A program made the position numbers and the translations under genes. From positions 1-23,754 of the forward strand of contig JAHDDN010000022.1 of assembly GCA_020629335.1 (NCBI GenBank): 23,754 bases of DNA, given 5' to 3'. This document shows positions 5,728 through 13,814 of this stretch, piece after piece. A model generated the notes under the pieces. The model ran no database searches. It saw only the letters and a program-made list of their open reading frames with translations, and was not told the DNA's origin. Positions within the stretch are counted from its first letter, which is position 1, and the number at the start of each line of letters is the position of its first letter. The DNA is from Chitinophagales bacterium. Its GTDB lineage: Bacteria > Bacteroidota > Bacteroidia > Chitinophagales > UBA2359.

Positions 5728-8034
5728 ATGTCAGATAAAAAGCGAAAGGTAAAGGCTCAGGGGCCGATCCAATTTACAGGAATAAAGTTAGAGCCTGCGA
5801 AGGAATATGCTGCTGGATTGAAAGCGGTGAATGTGTCTATTAATCATGTGCGTTTAGAAGCGGGGACTTTTAGAGGATTAAAGGTGCTCAATAAAATGAA
5901 TCAGCAGCGAGGAATTGACTGTCCTGGATGTGCTTGGCCTGATCCTGAGGAGGATCGTTCTGTGATTGGTGAATATTGTGAGAATGGCGCAAAGGCGATA
6001 GCGGAAGAAACGACTTTAAAGCGAGTGACGCCAGATTTCTTTGCGAAGCATTCTGTAGAACATCTTTCAGAATGGTCTGATTATCAATTAGGTAAGAGTG
6101 GCAGACTGACTCACCCAATGGTTTTAAAAGAAGATAGCAGCCATTATGAACCGATTAGTTGGGAGGCTGCTTTTGAGATGATTGGAAATGAACTTAGACG
6201 TTTAAACGATGCCGATGAATCTATTTTTTATACCTCAGGAAGAACGAGTAATGAGGCGGCCTATTTGTATCAATTATTTGCTCGGCACTTTGGAACTAAC
6301 AACTTGCCTGACTGCTCCAATATGTGTCATGAGTCCAGCGGAAAAGCTTTATCAGAGACCGTAGGAATTGGAAAGGGTTCTGTCAAATTAGATGATTTTT
6401 ATAAAACAGAATTGGTGGTTGTCATTGGTCAAAATCCTGGCACTAATCATCCGAGAATGCTTTCGGCCTTGCAGAAATCGAAACACAATGGGGCAAAAAT
6501 CATGACTATCAATCCGCTGAAAGAGGCGGGTATGGTTCGCTTTAAAAATCCACAAGAGGCATCTGGCATTATCGGTAAAGGGACTAAATTGACTGATATT
6601 TTTATACCTGTTAGAGTGAATGGAGACGTCGCTTTTTTGAAGGGAGTGATGAAGCTGATGTTGGAAGAAGAAGAACGCTATCCGAATACGGTTTTTAATC
6701 ATGCTTTTATCCAAGAAAAAACGGCAGGATTTGATGCCTTTTTAGAAGACTTGAAGAAGGTTGATTTAACAGAATGTGTAGAACAAAGTGGCGTTAGTTT
6801 GGCGCATTTTAAACAAGCAGCTCAAGCATTTATAGATCATGAAAAAATCATCATTTGCTGGGCAATGGGCTTAACACAGCACGAAAATGGGGTCGCTAAT
6901 ATTCAGGAAGTAGTCAATCTACTATTGCTCAAAGGGAGCATTGGAAAGGAGGGCGCTGGTACTTGTCCTGTAAGAGGACATAGTAATGTGCAAGGAGATC
7001 GGACAATGGGAATTTGGGAAGTACCTAAGCCTGTATTCATGGATAATTTGGAGCGTGAATTTGGATTTGTCGCTCCAAGAAAGACGGGTTTTAATACAGT
7101 AGAGGCTATCAAAGCGATGCATGAAGGACAAGCAAAAGTATTTATTGCGATGGGTGGAAATTTTATTTCGGCTACACCTGACACCGAATATACGGCCTCC
7201 GCTATCCAAAATTGTGAATTAACGGTGCAAGTTTCCACAAAATTAAACCGAAGTCATGTGGTTACTGGAAAAAAAGCCTTAATTTTACCTTGCTTAGGAC
7301 GAACAGAGATAGACCGTCAAAAAAGCGGACCTCAATTTGTTAGCGTAGAAAACTCAATGGGACAAGTACATAGTTCGGAAGGAATATTGGAACCAGCTTC
7401 TGAACAGCTAAAGAGCGAGCCAGCTATTATTGCAGAAATGGCCACTCATTGTTTGAAAGATCAATCTAAATTGGATTGGATGGCATTGGTTGATAATTAT
7501 GATTTGATTCGAACGCATATCCAAAATACGATCGCTGGTTTTGATGATTATAATGTTAGAGTGCGTACTCCTAATGGTTTTTACCTACCTAATGGTGCAA
7601 GAGAGGGACAATTTAATACGCCAAATGGTAAAGCCAATTTCACTGTTCACCCACTACCTAAGCACGATTTAGCCGAAGATGAGTTCATTATGATGACTAT
7701 CAGAAGCCACGATCAATACAATACTACCATTTATGGCTTAAATGATCGTTATAGAGGCATTTTTAATGAAAGAAGGGTCATTTTGATGAATGAAAATGAT
7801 ATGAAAAGCCTTGAATTGTCTAAATTAGATAAGGTCAATTTGACAAGTTATTTTAATGGAAAAAGCCGTGTCGCAGAATGCTTTTTAGTTATTCCCTACG
7901 ATATTCCGCTTAGATGTACAGCGACTTACTTTCCAGAAGCCAATGTATTGGTGCCTATCGATAGTGTTGCAAAAAAGAGTCATACACCCACATCTAAGTA
8001 CGTAAAAATCAAAATTTCAAAGTGGAGTGCATAA
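5728..8034 (+). CDS. FdhF/YdeP-family molybdopterin oxidoreductase
   Basis: 768 residues from ATG 5728, close to E. coli YdeP in length. The frame continues upstream to 5596, but that part is only the 39-bp repeat translated three times as RTYVSAL..., so I place the start at MSDKKRK. Signatures: CPGCAWPDPEED (C65, C68) with a third Cys at C84; the bis-MGD fold proper (YEPISWEAAFEMIG, FYTSGRTSNEAAYLYQLFAR, DCSNMCHESSG with C200, VVVIGQNPGTNHPRM); VRGHSNVQGDRTMGI; and the C-terminal dinucleotide-binding domain from about 652 (TIRSHDQYNTTIYG). It is predicted to be cytoplasmic, with no signal peptide or Tat motif. The substrate of the family is not established; in E. coli ydeP is linked to acid resistance. 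Stand-alone gene: no electron-transfer subunit or cofactor gene adjoins it. Confidence 0.92.
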   Translation: MSDKKRKVKAQGPIQFTGIKLEPAKEYAAGLKAVNVSINHVRLEAGTFRGLKVLNKMNQQRGIDCPGCAWPDPEEDRSVIGEYCENGAKAIAEETTLKRVTPDFFAKHSVEHLSEWSDYQLGKSGRLTHPMVLKEDSSHYEPISWEAAFEMIGNELRRLNDADESIFYTSGRTSNEAAYLYQLFARHFGTNNLPDCSNMCHESSGKALSETVGIGKGSVKLDDFYKTELVVVIGQNPGTNHPRMLSALQKSKHNGAKIMTINPLKEAGMVRFKNPQEASGIIGKGTKLTDIFIPVRVNGDVAFLKGVMKLMLEEEERYPNTVFNHAFIQEKTAGFDAFLEDLKKVDLTECVEQSGVSLAHFKQAAQAFIDHEKIIICWAMGLTQHENGVANIQEVVNLLLLKGSIGKEGAGTCPVRGHSNVQGDRTMGIWEVPKPVFMDNLEREFGFVAPRKTGFNTVEAIKAMHEGQAKVFIAMGGNFISATPDTEYTASAIQNCELTVQVSTKLNRSHVVTGKKALILPCLGRTEIDRQKSGPQFVSVENSMGQVHSSEGILEPASEQLKSEPAIIAEMATHCLKDQSKLDWMALVDNYDLIRTHIQNTIAGFDDYNVRVRTPNGFYLPNGAREGQFNTPNGKANFTVHPLPKHDLAEDEFIMMTIRSHDQYNTTIYGLNDRYRGIFNERRVILMNENDMKSLELSKLDKVNLTSYFNGKSRVAECFLVIPYDIPLRCTATYFPEANVLVPIDSVAKKSHTPTSKYVKIKISKWSA

Positions 8035-8284
8035 TATTCTCCAACTTTTTTTAATACTAACCACCACCAAGCCATTAAATAATTTTTGTTATAAAATTAA
8101 TTACTAAGGACTAATATAGTTGCTTTTAGTTGATTTATACGTTTCGCATAGCAGCCAAGAAATGAATCGTTTTCATTACAATCAGAAGCTATACGATATT
8201 GTGATCAGACTACTAGTTTGGCACTATTTATGACTTTATATTATTGATAACAAACAGTTAATATTTTAAACTATTATACCAGAC
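8035..8284. other. Intergenic spacer before the histidine kinase
   Basis: 250 bases, AT-rich. No clear terminator for the oxidoreductase and no full TTTG/TAnnTTTG promoter was found. ACTAGTTTGG near 8212 is one base short of a -7 box. Confidence 0.4.
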
Positions 8285-11200
8285 TTGGAATACATAAGAA
8301 AATATAGATTACAGGTATTTCTAATATCCATTATCTTATTTCTCCTATCATATGTTATTCATTTCTATACAAACAGGCCAATAAAGCTCTCTAGTGCAGT
8401 AAAGACTTTATCCGTCGGCTTATCTGATATGGAACAGGATTATTATGAATTGACAGAGGAGAAGAGTATAATGAGAGTCCTTGTCGATGGTACATATAGT
8501 GATAAAGTATTAAATTTATTACAAGATAAGCCTTATAGTATATTGGTTTATGTGGATGATGATCTAGTCTTTTGGAATAAGAAAGAAATCAGTATTCCTA
8601 AATCATCTATGGCTTCTCTCCCACCTGGATTAAGTTATGATGTACTCAAGAATGGGTATTATCAGATATTAAAAATGCCTATCGTTAATGTTGACAGTGA
8701 TTCAGAGCTGTATATTGTTGGTCTTCAACTCATCCAAAACATTTACGATTACGAGAATAAATACCTGACCAATCAACTCAATGATTACTTATCCCTGCCA
8801 CAAGGCATCAAGTTTTCTACTGAAGATAATAATGAAACCGAACCCATCCTTAGGGATGATGAACGAAATAGTGTTTTTGTCACCTATGATCAAGTGGCTA
8901 AAACACGGCCAAATCGCTATGCAGTTGGCTTAAGTTTAGTGAGTGTTTTTCTATGGTTAGTGCTGCTTACCAGCTTTGCCATTGAAATTGCAGGTACTCG
9001 AAATAAGTGGATGGGATTCTTATTTTTAACTGTCACTTTCTGTATAGTCAGGGCGATGCTAATGATCTTTAATATCCCTCCCAATCTAAGTGATTACCCC
9101 TTATTCACCCCCGATACAAATGTAGCCTTTGTGCTAGGTCGCTCCTTAGGGGATATATTCTTCAATGCTATTTGGATATTCTGGTTGAGCATGTTCTTCA
9201 GAACGGTTCCCAATGCCGCCTTCATTAAAAATTTAAATAAAAATCAGAAGATATTAACGCATACAGCCATTATATTTGCTCATACAGCATTTACGGCTTT
9301 AATCATTATTTTCCTCAAGTACCTAATCATTGATCTTCAAAATAGTGTCAATATTGGAGAAATAGTCGACCTAAGTAATTCCTCACTATTAACGCTACTT
9401 ATCATTGGTTTGCTGATGACCAGCTATTTCTTTATAGGTCAAAAAATCGCTGAACTCCTTTATAAATTCAGGCTTAAGAATATTGAAAGAACCTTCAGTA
9501 TCTTATTTGCCTTGATCCCTTTTGTCATCTGGCTCAATTACTTTAATTATAGCTGGATAGAATTTTTAGTCATCCCAATTTTACTAATATTCTTATTCGG
9601 ACGAAAGCAGTTTATGGTGACCCATTATGAGCAGCTAAAATTAGGCAATATCACCTCTTGGTTGATTTTCTACGCCTTATTTGCCAGTATTTTCATTGGT
9701 AGCTATGAGTTTTACAAGGAAAAACAAAAAATGGTTCGCTTTGCAGAAAACTTAGCGATTGAGAAAGATATTTATACGGAATTCCTTTTTGAGGATGTCT
9801 CTCTAAAAATAACCAAAGATAAAACTTTAGCGCACTCCTTTGAAAATCCTTTTTTACCCAAAGCGGAGCTGGTTCAAAGGATTAAAAGATACTTTGGTAG
9901 CTACTTCACCAAGTACGATATCAGAGTCATTCCATTTCATTTTAAAGGACAATCTCTAACAGGCAAAATTCCTGCGGATAATACGCTGGATTATTATGAA
10001 GCAAAAATAAGACAAGGAATAGGCACTAAGAGTAGTTACCTCTACTTGATCAATAATTCACTAGGTGCTAGTTTTTATCTAGCCAAAGTCGGAATTTTCA
10101 ATGATGAAAGCCCATTGCCTATCGGGTTCCTGATCATTGAAATGGTCCCAAAAAGTGATAAGCAATTAAATGTGTATCCTGAACTAGTAATTGAAGATAA
10201 ATACCGTAAAGAAATCAACTTTGAAGATTATGATTACGGAGTTTATAGAGAAGATACACTAAGAGTCAATAAAGGCAAATTCCATTATGACTTCTTATTG
10301 AAAGAATCTTACTTCTTAAATCTTACTGATAATTTCCTTATGCAAAATGATTTCTATCATTATGCCTATAAAGGAGAAAACCAAAAGACAATAGTCGTAT
10401 CAAGAAAAAATTTCTCTTTCAATAAACTCTTGTCAATCTTCTCTTTCAATGTTTTCTTCTTTGTACTAATAGCAGCCATTGCAGTACTGTTGATTCCAAT
10501 ATACGGCTGGGGCAACTTCAAAGTAACACTGCATAAATTACTCTATTCTTCTCTAAGACAAAGAGTGAACTTATCAGTCATCATGATCGTTCTACTCTCT
10601 TTTATTATCATTGGTACAGTGACATTGCTCTACTTCTCTAACCGATCTACAGAATACCATAATGAAAGATTAGAACGTAAAGAAAAGTCCATCAAGTTGG
10701 CACTGGAAGAAATGATCAAACGAACTAAATCCAACTATGGCGGCAAGAAAAGCATTCTATCTGATAAGCCTTCTTTAGAAGAACAAATTAGCACCATATC
10801 AGAGATTCACGTCATGGATATCAACATCTATGATCTTAAAGGAGAACTCATATCCTCCTCTCAACCTATCATTTTTGATAAGGGAATTATCTCTAAACTA
10901 ATGGCACCTGATGCTTTCTTCAAAATGAGAAATAGAAGCCTAAAATCCTTCATTCACAATGAAAATATTGGCGACCTCAACTACCTAGCTTCTTATGTTC
11001 CCCTCACGAACGAAATGGGAGAAAGAATCGCCTATCTAAATATTCCTTACTACGCTAAAGAAAGAAATCTCAAACAACAAATTTCTCGTTTCTTAGAAAC
11101 CCTTTTCGTAGTTTATGTACTTCTATTAGTAGGCGCAAGTATACTCGCCTTAAGACTTTCTAATTCTATTACCCAATCACTCTCTATCATTAGAGAAAAA

Positions 11201-12031
11201 CTAAAAGAAATTAGATTAGGTAAGCGAAACGAAATGTTAGAATGGCCTGACGATGATGAAATCGGTGAATTAGTCAAGCAGTATAATCAAACCATCTTTG
11301 AATTGGATCGTTCTGCCGCCCTACTGGCAAAGTCTGAAAGAGAATCGGCATGGCAACAAATGGCTAAGCAAGTAGCCCATGAGATTAAAAATCCACTGAC
11401 GCCTATGAAACTAAGTATCCAACATCTTCAAAGAGCTTACCAAACCAATGCACCCGAATTACCAGAATTAACCGATAAGGTGACTCGTAACCTTATCGAG
11501 CAAATAGACAATTTATCCAATATTGCTTCTAGCTTCTCCTCCTTTGCCCAAATGCCGCAAACCAATGAAGAAGTCGTCAATATTAAAGACATCATTAAGG
11601 CGGCTACAGGGCTATATGACGAAACCAGTATCGTCAAAATAATCGAAGTACTACCCGAAAAAGATTACTTCGTCTTTGCAGATAAAAACCAATTAATGAG
11701 GGTATTCAATAACATCCTCAAAAATGCCGTCCAAGCCATCCCAGTAGATACCGAAGGCGTCATTATTATCAACCTAAACGAATCTCCTGAAAATGAAGAT
11801 GCACTAGTCATCGGTATAGCCGACAACGGAAAAGGCATCGCAGAAGATCAAAAAGATAAAGTATTTGTCCCTAACTTCACCACCAAAACCTCTGGAATGG
11901 GACTCGGACTCGCTATGTCTAAAAATATTATTCTCAATGCCAACGGACGTATCTGGTTCGACTCCGCCGTCGGACAAGGCACCACCTTCTTCATCGAACT
12001 TCCTATCCATCAGTTACACCAAAACAACTAA
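8285..12031 (+). CDS. Large multi-pass membrane sensor histidine kinase (NtrY-like)
   Basis: 1248 residues. The start is TTG (8285): an in-frame stop lies at 8267 with no ATG between, and the next ATG would remove the first membrane helix. Order: helix at about 9-27; extracytoplasmic region 30-210; a bundle of about eight hydrophobic segments between 212 and 477; a second extracytoplasmic region about 480-715; helices about 717-740 and 757-784; a third sensor region about 790-935; a helix about 937-956; HAMP about 957-1012; HisKA with VAHEIKNPLTPMKL (phospho-acceptor H1032); HATPase with N box NILKNAVQAI (N1147), G1 ADNGKGI (D1180) and G2 GMGLGLAMSKN. All kinase motifs are intact. The HAMP-HisKA-HATPase core resembles NtrY. 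No response regulator is adjacent, so the partner is elsewhere. Predicted inner-membrane sensor. Confidence 0.93.
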   Translation: MEYIRKYRLQVFLISIILFLLSYVIHFYTNRPIKLSSAVKTLSVGLSDMEQDYYELTEEKSIMRVLVDGTYSDKVLNLLQDKPYSILVYVDDDLVFWNKKEISIPKSSMASLPPGLSYDVLKNGYYQILKMPIVNVDSDSELYIVGLQLIQNIYDYENKYLTNQLNDYLSLPQGIKFSTEDNNETEPILRDDERNSVFVTYDQVAKTRPNRYAVGLSLVSVFLWLVLLTSFAIEIAGTRNKWMGFLFLTVTFCIVRAMLMIFNIPPNLSDYPLFTPDTNVAFVLGRSLGDIFFNAIWIFWLSMFFRTVPNAAFIKNLNKNQKILTHTAIIFAHTAFTALIIIFLKYLIIDLQNSVNIGEIVDLSNSSLLTLLIIGLLMTSYFFIGQKIAELLYKFRLKNIERTFSILFALIPFVIWLNYFNYSWIEFLVIPILLIFLFGRKQFMVTHYEQLKLGNITSWLIFYALFASIFIGSYEFYKEKQKMVRFAENLAIEKDIYTEFLFEDVSLKITKDKTLAHSFENPFLPKAELVQRIKRYFGSYFTKYDIRVIPFHFKGQSLTGKIPADNTLDYYEAKIRQGIGTKSSYLYLINNSLGASFYLAKVGIFNDESPLPIGFLIIEMVPKSDKQLNVYPELVIEDKYRKEINFEDYDYGVYREDTLRVNKGKFHYDFLLKESYFLNLTDNFLMQNDFYHYAYKGENQKTIVVSRKNFSFNKLLSIFSFNVFFFVLIAAIAVLLIPIYGWGNFKVTLHKLLYSSLRQRVNLSVIMIVLLSFIIIGTVTLLYFSNRSTEYHNERLERKEKSIKLALEEMIKRTKSNYGGKKSILSDKPSLEEQISTISEIHVMDINIYDLKGELISSSQPIIFDKGIISKLMAPDAFFKMRNRSLKSFIHNENIGDLNYLASYVPLTNEMGERIAYLNIPYYAKERNLKQQISRFLETLFVVYVLLLVGASILALRLSNSITQSLSIIREKLKEIRLGKRNEMLEWPDDDEIGELVKQYNQTIFELDRSAALLAKSERESAWQQMAKQVAHEIKNPLTPMKLSIQHLQRAYQTNAPELPELTDKVTRNLIEQIDNLSNIASSFSSFAQMPQTNEEVVNIKDIIKAATGLYDETSIVKIIEVLPEKDYFVFADKNQLMRVFNNILKNAVQAIPVDTEGVIIINLNESPENEDALVIGIADNGKGIAEDQKDKVFVPNFTTKTSGMGLGLAMSKNIILNANGRIWFDSAVGQGTTFFIELPIHQLHQNN

Positions 12032-12101
12032 TCCCTTTTTTTGTCTCCCTTAATACCTTGAAATTCAAAGGAATTATATAATTTCATGCATGGCTTTATT
12101 T

Positions 12102-12127
12102 AGGGGCTTCCCCTTTTTTATTTTTTC
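12102..12127 (+). terminator. Probable terminator of the histidine kinase gene
   Basis: AGGGG-CTT-CCCCT forms a short GC-rich stem (12102-12114) directly followed by T-rich sequence broken only by one A. It also forms the left end of repeat copy C, so the element may have supplied the terminator. Confidence 0.55.
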
Positions 12128-12184
12128 ATCGGCCCATAGGGGCGCATCTATGTGTGCGCCCTCCGATGAAAAAATAAAAAAGGG
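12111..12184. repeat. Perfect 22-bp inverted repeat with nested hairpin
   Basis: 12111-12132 and 12163-12184 are perfect reverse complements (T-rich left arm, A-rich right arm, CATCGG/CCGATG inside). The 30-base loop itself contains GGCGCA...TGCGCC around CTATGTG, the motif of the 39-bp tandem repeat at 5591-5696. On RNA this would be a long two-tier stem. Confidence 0.9.
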
Positions 12185-12341
12185 TCGGGCTATCCGCTCT
12201 TATGTGGCTATGAGTCAGCTACTACGCTAAGTGCTGTTTGTCTCTAAGGAGCCTGCACATCACTAAGCTACGTAAGCTGCCCCATTGACGCCACATACCG
12301 CTTCTATCCCTAAGCCTGTCCTCTCACTCGTACATTGACCC

Positions 12342-12370
12342 GTAAGGACGTTGCACTGCAAGGTCCCTAC
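12342..12370. repeat. 29-bp imperfect palindrome
   Basis: GTAAGGACGTTGCA (12342-12355) and TGCAAGGTCCCTAC (12357-12370) pair at 12 of 14 positions around one base. It ends 14 bp before the start codon of the downstream dehydrogenase. Palindromes of the form GTAGGGACGTTGCATGCAACGTCCCTAC are, from memory, widespread small repeats in bacteria. Confidence 0.75.
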
Positions 12371-12384
12371 AATACCAACTACAA

Positions 12385-13794
12385 ATGAAACCAATATACC
12401 TCTCAATATTAATCGCATTCCTCTCCTGCTCCCTATTCGCCCAAACCATCACCATAGGCGAAACCACCCTCACCGAACACGAAGTCATCACAGGACTGCG
12501 CATTCCTTGGGAAATATTATGGGGACCCGATGACCACATCTGGGGCACCGAAAGAAGAGGACGTATATTTAGAGTAGACCCAGAAAGCGGCACCTTCAAC
12601 TATATCCTCAATTTAGAAGAAAATGTACTCAGTGCAAGTAGTGTGGAATGTGGTATGCTAGGTATGGCCCTTCATCCAAATTTTGAAAATAACCCCCTAC
12701 TATATGTAGTCTATACCTATCTACCTGAGGGCAGTTTTATCCCCATTCTAAAACTATCCAGCTTTGAATGGGACGGAAGCAATCTAATAAACGAAAATAC
12801 ACTACTAGACAATATAAGCAGTGCCGAAACCCTCGTCGGCTCACGACTCATTATATCAGCTGATGAAAAAATTATAATGACCGTCGGACAAGCTAATAGT
12901 GCTTCGAATGCACAAAATCTGGAAGAGTTACAAGGCAAGATTTTACGCATCAATCTAGACGGCAGCCTACCTGATGATAACCCTTTCGATGATTCTTACA
13001 TCTATTCTATCGGACATCGCAACCAACAAGGTTTAGCACTTGGCCCAAACGATCAAATATATAGCACTGAGCACGGCGCTCAATTAGGAGATGAACTCAA
13101 CCTCATCCAAGCAGCCGCTAATTATGGCTGGCCAGATGTGGAAGGCTTTTGTGATAATGATATCGAAATAGAATATTGTGATCAAAATAATATTACCGAA
13201 CCTCTATTAGAATGGTCTCCTTGCATTGCCTTGAATGATATAACCTACTATAACCACCCTGCCATACCCGAATTACAAAACTCTTTTCTAATGGCCGTTT
13301 TGGGAGGTACTGGCGGATATGAAGGAATCCTTCACCTTCCTTTCAATGAAGAGGGAAGCGAGATAAGCAAAGGAGAAACCTATTTTACTAACTATGGTAG
13401 GCTCCGTGATATTTGCATCAATCCCCATAATGGAGCCATCTATTTTGCCACTAACGGGAATACCTACCCAGGCACTGGCCCTAATCGAATCATAGAATAT
13501 AGCAACTTAAGCTACCAAACAGATGCTATCCCTTCTGCTAATATAGCAGAAACACCCCAATTAGAGATTTATCCAAATCCTATTAGTTCGCAAAGTCAAA
13601 TCGACTTCTCTGAACATTTCATAGGAAAAACCTTCGAAATCATTAGTTTTAATGGTGAAATCGTTATAAAAGGAGAAATCAAACAAACATCCGTATCTTT
13701 GCAGTCACTTGCACTTCCAAGTGGATCTTATTATATAAAAGCTGAATCAACTAAAGGCTTCCTTACCAGAAGCTTTATAGTTCCAATGAAATAA
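12385..13794 (+). CDS. Secreted PQQ-type glucose/sorbosone dehydrogenase-like protein with T9SS sorting domain, paralog 1
   Basis: 469 residues: signal peptide (about 1-20, ending LFAQ), glucose/sorbosone dehydrogenase beta-propeller (about 25-375), and a type IX secretion type A sorting domain (393-469, from LEIYPNPISS). Propeller signatures are IPWEILWGPDDHIWGTERRGR, CGMLGMALHPNF, YSIGHRNQQGLALGPN, STEHGAQLGDELNLI, ANYGWPDVEG and YGRLRDICINPHNGAIYFATNG. In soluble PQQ glucose dehydrogenase the motif H-x-S/G-G-R carries the catalytic base. Here the matching stretch is ETLVGSRL, with L150 instead of His, whereas paralog 2 has IHDGSRL. Oxidation of sugars may therefore be lost or altered. It is probably exported through the outer membrane and surface-anchored or released. 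The next gene starts 20 bp after its stop, so the two form one operon. Confidence 0.93.
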   Translation: MKPIYLSILIAFLSCSLFAQTITIGETTLTEHEVITGLRIPWEILWGPDDHIWGTERRGRIFRVDPESGTFNYILNLEENVLSASSVECGMLGMALHPNFENNPLLYVVYTYLPEGSFIPILKLSSFEWDGSNLINENTLLDNISSAETLVGSRLIISADEKIIMTVGQANSASNAQNLEELQGKILRINLDGSLPDDNPFDDSYIYSIGHRNQQGLALGPNDQIYSTEHGAQLGDELNLIQAAANYGWPDVEGFCDNDIEIEYCDQNNITEPLLEWSPCIALNDITYYNHPAIPELQNSFLMAVLGGTGGYEGILHLPFNEEGSEISKGETYFTNYGRLRDICINPHNGAIYFATNGNTYPGTGPNRIIEYSNLSYQTDAIPSANIAETPQLEIYPNPISSQSQIDFSEHFIGKTFEIISFNGEIVIKGEIKQTSVSLQSLALPSGSYYIKAESTKGFLTRSFIVPMK

Positions 13795-13814
13795 TAAACA
13801 GAACATAAAATACT

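Larger units (their letters stand above)
12102..12316 (+). repeat. Dispersed intergenic repeat, copy C
   Basis: Same orientation as copy A. The left end is AGGGGCTTCCC. The core is GGTCGGGCTATCCGCTC (from 12183) ... GACGCCACATACCGCTTC ... CTATCCCTAAGCC (ends 12316). The left part differs from the other copies because it holds the 22-bp inverted repeat described separately. Confidence 0.8.
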
